NCBI RefSeq assembly: GCF_001693515.2
Contig: NZ_CP042968.1
Span: 3,162,001-3,226,000, forward strand
From: Bradyrhizobium paxllaeri
Lineage (GTDB): Bacteria; Pseudomonadota; Alphaproteobacteria; Rhizobiales; Xanthobacteraceae
Length of the DNA stretch: 64,000 nt
Direction: 5' to 3'
Shown in pieces: positions 60,582 to 64,000 of this stretch (the first letter of the stretch is position 1; every line of letters begins with the position of its first letter). The position numbers and the translations under genes were made by a program. The notes under the pieces were generated by a model, which searched no databases, was not told the DNA's origin, and saw only the letters and a list, made by a program, of their open reading frames with translations.

Positions 60582-60629
60582 AGTTCGCCCTTCAGCTGTC
60601 GACGAAGGTCAGAATCTACGAGGTCTGAC

Positions 60630-60821
60630 TCAGTACCGCGTATAGGGCCGCGGCGCCACGGGCGTCTTGCCGACCGGAGTCTTCCCGATGGGGGTCTTGC
60701 CAATCGGCATCTTGCCGACCTGGGCCGTCTGATAGACGGGCTGTGCGCGCGGGATATCGGCAGCGCCAGCGGCAGTTACCAGGGCAAGCGTCGCACCCGC
60801 GATAATCACAATTTTCTTCAC
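60630..60821 (-). CDS. Small exported protein with GKTP repeats
   Basis: The start is taken as GTG 60821 (read as MKKIVIIAGATLALVTAAGA) with GAGG upstream. The 63-aa product has a signal peptide cut near GAA. The mature part is an array of imitating pentapeptides: GKMPI GKTPI GKTPV GKTPV, then APRPYTRY. Such proline-lysine repeats suggest an extended, basic, unstructured periplasmic peptide. Function unknown. The repeat number could vary between strains. Confidence 0.6.
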   Translation of the reverse strand: MKKIVIIAGATLALVTAAGAADIPRAQPVYQTAQVGKMPIGKTPIGKTPVGKTPVAPRPYTRY

Positions 60822-60995
60822 AGTACTGTGTCCTCTTTGTTGGAGAAACAAGGCGGTCCCAGCCGCGCTTCCTCAGGCGCGCCGGGACATGAATATCCGA
60901 ATGCGTCTACAGTGCGGCAGGTTGGACACGTTCAAACGATAGGTCTGCGGTGCGGCAGATATGAAACAGGTTGGAACCTGAATGTCCGCTGTGGA

Positions 60996-62921
<1,926 letters not shown>

Positions 62922-62930
62922 CCAGTACTC

Positions 62931-62979
62931 CGAAATCTCGTAATCTAACTACGATATCTCGTATATCACGAATTTTCGT
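62931..62979 (+). promoter_or_regulatory. Upstream activator-type repeats
   Basis: CGAAATCTCGTA (62931-62942) and CGATATCTCGTA (62952-62963) repeat at exactly 21 bases, two helical turns. The second forms the perfect palindrome TACGATATCTCGTA, and ACGAATTTTCGT (62968-62979) forms another near-palindrome. They lie about 70-105 bases before the -24/-12 promoter, the normal place for enhancer sites of a sigma-54 activator. Confidence 0.65.
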
Positions 62980-63036
62980 AATCGCCAATCTCAGCGGAAT
63001 CCCTGTGTTGTCAGCGCCATCGCCGCAAAACGGGGC

Positions 63037-63052
63037 TGGCATATGCCTTGCT
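63037..63052 (+). promoter_or_regulatory. Sigma-54 (-24/-12) promoter
   Basis: TGGCATATGCCTTGCT matches the TGGCAY-N5-TTGCW consensus with GG and GC 12 bases apart. It lies 34 bases before the start codon of the ABC substrate-binding gene. With the adjacent sigma-54 activator, this is strong evidence for sigma-54-dependent transcription. Confidence 0.85.
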
Positions 63053-63085
63053 TAATTAGGGGGCAAACGTCGCGCAGGAGGGCTG

Positions 63086-64000
63086 ATGTCTACCTTCGAC
63101 AACCCATTCGATCCGAACCGCCATCTTCATGCCGGGGGCTGCTCTTGCGGCCGGCATGTCAGCGAAGCCGAGCATCAGGCCGCGCAACTGCAGGCCCAGT
63201 CCGCCATCGAGAGCGAACAGAAGCGCTACGAGGGTGTCGTCGCCTCTGCCGTGATGCGGGCGATGTTTCCGCAGGACGTCGCGCGGCGCGCATTCCTGAA
63301 ATCGGTGGGCGCGGCAACCGCCGCGGCCGCGCTGTCGCAATTCTTCCCGCTCAAGACCGCGACCGAAGCGTTCGCGCAAGGCGGGCCGCTGGAGAAGAAG
63401 GACCTCAAGGTCGGCTTCATCCCGATCACCTGCGCGACGCCGATCATCATGGCAGCTCCAATGGGGTTCTATGCCAAGAACGGCCTCAACGTCGAAGTCA
63501 TCAAGACCGCCGGCTGGGCTGTCATTCGCGACAAGACGCTGAACAAGGAATACGACGCAGCCCACATGCTGTCGCCGATGCCGCTCGCCATCACCATGGG
63601 CGCCGGCTCCAATCCGATCCCCTTCACCATGCCGGCGGTCGAGAACATCAACGGCCAGGCGATCACGCTGTCGATCAAGCACAAGGACAAGCGCAATCCG
63701 AAGGACTGGAAGGGTTTCAAGTTCGCCGTGCCCTTCGACTATTCGATGCACAATTACCTCTTGCGCTATTATCTCGCCGAGCACGGCCTCGATCCCGATA
63801 CCGACGTGCAGATCCGCGCGGTGCCGCCGCCGGAAATGGTCGCCAATCTGCGTGCCGACAATATCGACGGCTTCCTCGGGCCCGATCCGATGAACCAGCG
63901 CGCCGTGTTCGACGGTGCAGGCTTCATCCACATCCTGACCAAGGACATCTGGGAAGGGCACCCGTGCTGCGCCTTCGCGGCCTCGAAGGAATTCGTCACG
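63086..64000 (+). CDS. Nitrate/bicarbonate-type ABC transporter substrate-binding protein (cut by window end)
   Basis: The start is ATG 63086 after GCAGGAGGG; 305 codons are visible and the gene continues past the window. A 66-residue N-terminal region containing GGCSCGRH precedes a twin-arginine motif (RRAFLKSVGAATAAAALSQF). The mature domain, KKDLKVGFIPITCATPIIMA, GFYAKNGLNVEVIKTAGWAV and DAAHMLSPMPLAITMGAGSN, is that of the CmpA/NrtA family, which binds nitrate, nitrite, cyanate or bicarbonate. Permease and ATPase genes are expected downstream. It is likely activated through the sigma-54 promoter at 63037, consistent with nitrogen control. Confidence 0.92.
   Translation, partial: MSTFDNPFDPNRHLHAGGCSCGRHVSEAEHQAAQLQAQSAIESEQKRYEGVVASAVMRAMFPQDVARRAFLKSVGAATAAAALSQFFPLKTATEAFAQGGPLEKKDLKVGFIPITCATPIIMAAPMGFYAKNGLNVEVIKTAGWAVIRDKTLNKEYDAAHMLSPMPLAITMGAGSNPIPFTMPAVENINGQAITLSIKHKDKRNPKDWKGFKFAVPFDYSMHNYLLRYYLAEHGLDPDTDVQIRAVPPPEMVANLRADNIDGFLGPDPMNQRAVFDGAGFIHILTKDIWEGHPCCAFAASKEFVT

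Overview
The window looks like a chromosomal segment of a Bradyrhizobium-type alphaproteobacterium (Nitrobacteraceae/Rhizobiales). The evidence is high GC with strong third-position bias, a GAAC-N7-GAAC LexA box in front of recA, the neighbourhood recA ... gcvPHT ... alaS ... icd, tandem XRE/MmyB regulators, several palindromic intergenic repeats of the kind common in Bradyrhizobium, and many small rhizobial-type proteins. No database search was possible, so the genus is an inference.

Region 1 (about 1-15,450) is accessory DNA with the look of a symbiosis or genomic island. It has low gene density, long stretches without convincing genes, a (CT)14 tract, and broken remains of at least five insertion sequences: two IS3-type, one IS481-type, one IS1380-type and one IS66-type. 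Embedded in the debris are a few intact genes: an MFS transporter, two overlapping small proteins, a complete lptD-like outer-membrane LPS assembly gene preceded by a broken secreted-protein gene, an acyl-CoA dehydrogenase-like enzyme, and an unknown 170-aa protein.

Region 2 (about 15,450-32,500) starts abruptly after the IS66 fragment. It carries two adjacent XRE/MmyB-type regulators, a thioesterase, a DsbA-like oxidoreductase, a HicBA toxin-antitoxin pair, a NIPSNAP protein, a cupin-like/FemAB-like pair, a lipoprotein, a secreted caspase-like protein, a PQQ dehydrogenase, a hotdog thioesterase, a PilZ protein and a run of very small genes on the minus strand before recA.

Region 3 (about 32,500-50,750) is core housekeeping: recA with its SOS box, the glycine cleavage operon gcvT-gcvH-gcvP under a tandem glycine riboswitch, alaS, a LysR/aldo-keto reductase divergent pair, icd, and a membrane-fused alpha/beta hydrolase.

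Region 4 (about 51,000-64,000) holds a TrmJ-type RNA methyltransferase fused to a DUF559-like domain and a DUF1326/DUF2182 pair. It also has a TetR-controlled operon of OsmC, an acyl-CoA-dehydrogenase-like flavoprotein and a rhodanese, and a two-gene unit pairing a Tat-exported intradiol-dioxygenase-like protein with a bis-heme ferric-reductase-like membrane protein. It ends with a PAS-PAS sigma-54 activator divergent from a nitrate-type ABC substrate-binding protein (cut by the window end), with a clear -24/-12 promoter and upstream repeats between them.

The most interesting candidates for undescribed biology are the Tat-protein/heme-membrane pair (58,734-59,872), the OsmC/flavoprotein/rhodanese operon with its TetR operator, and the lptD-like gene sitting inside a transposon graveyard.
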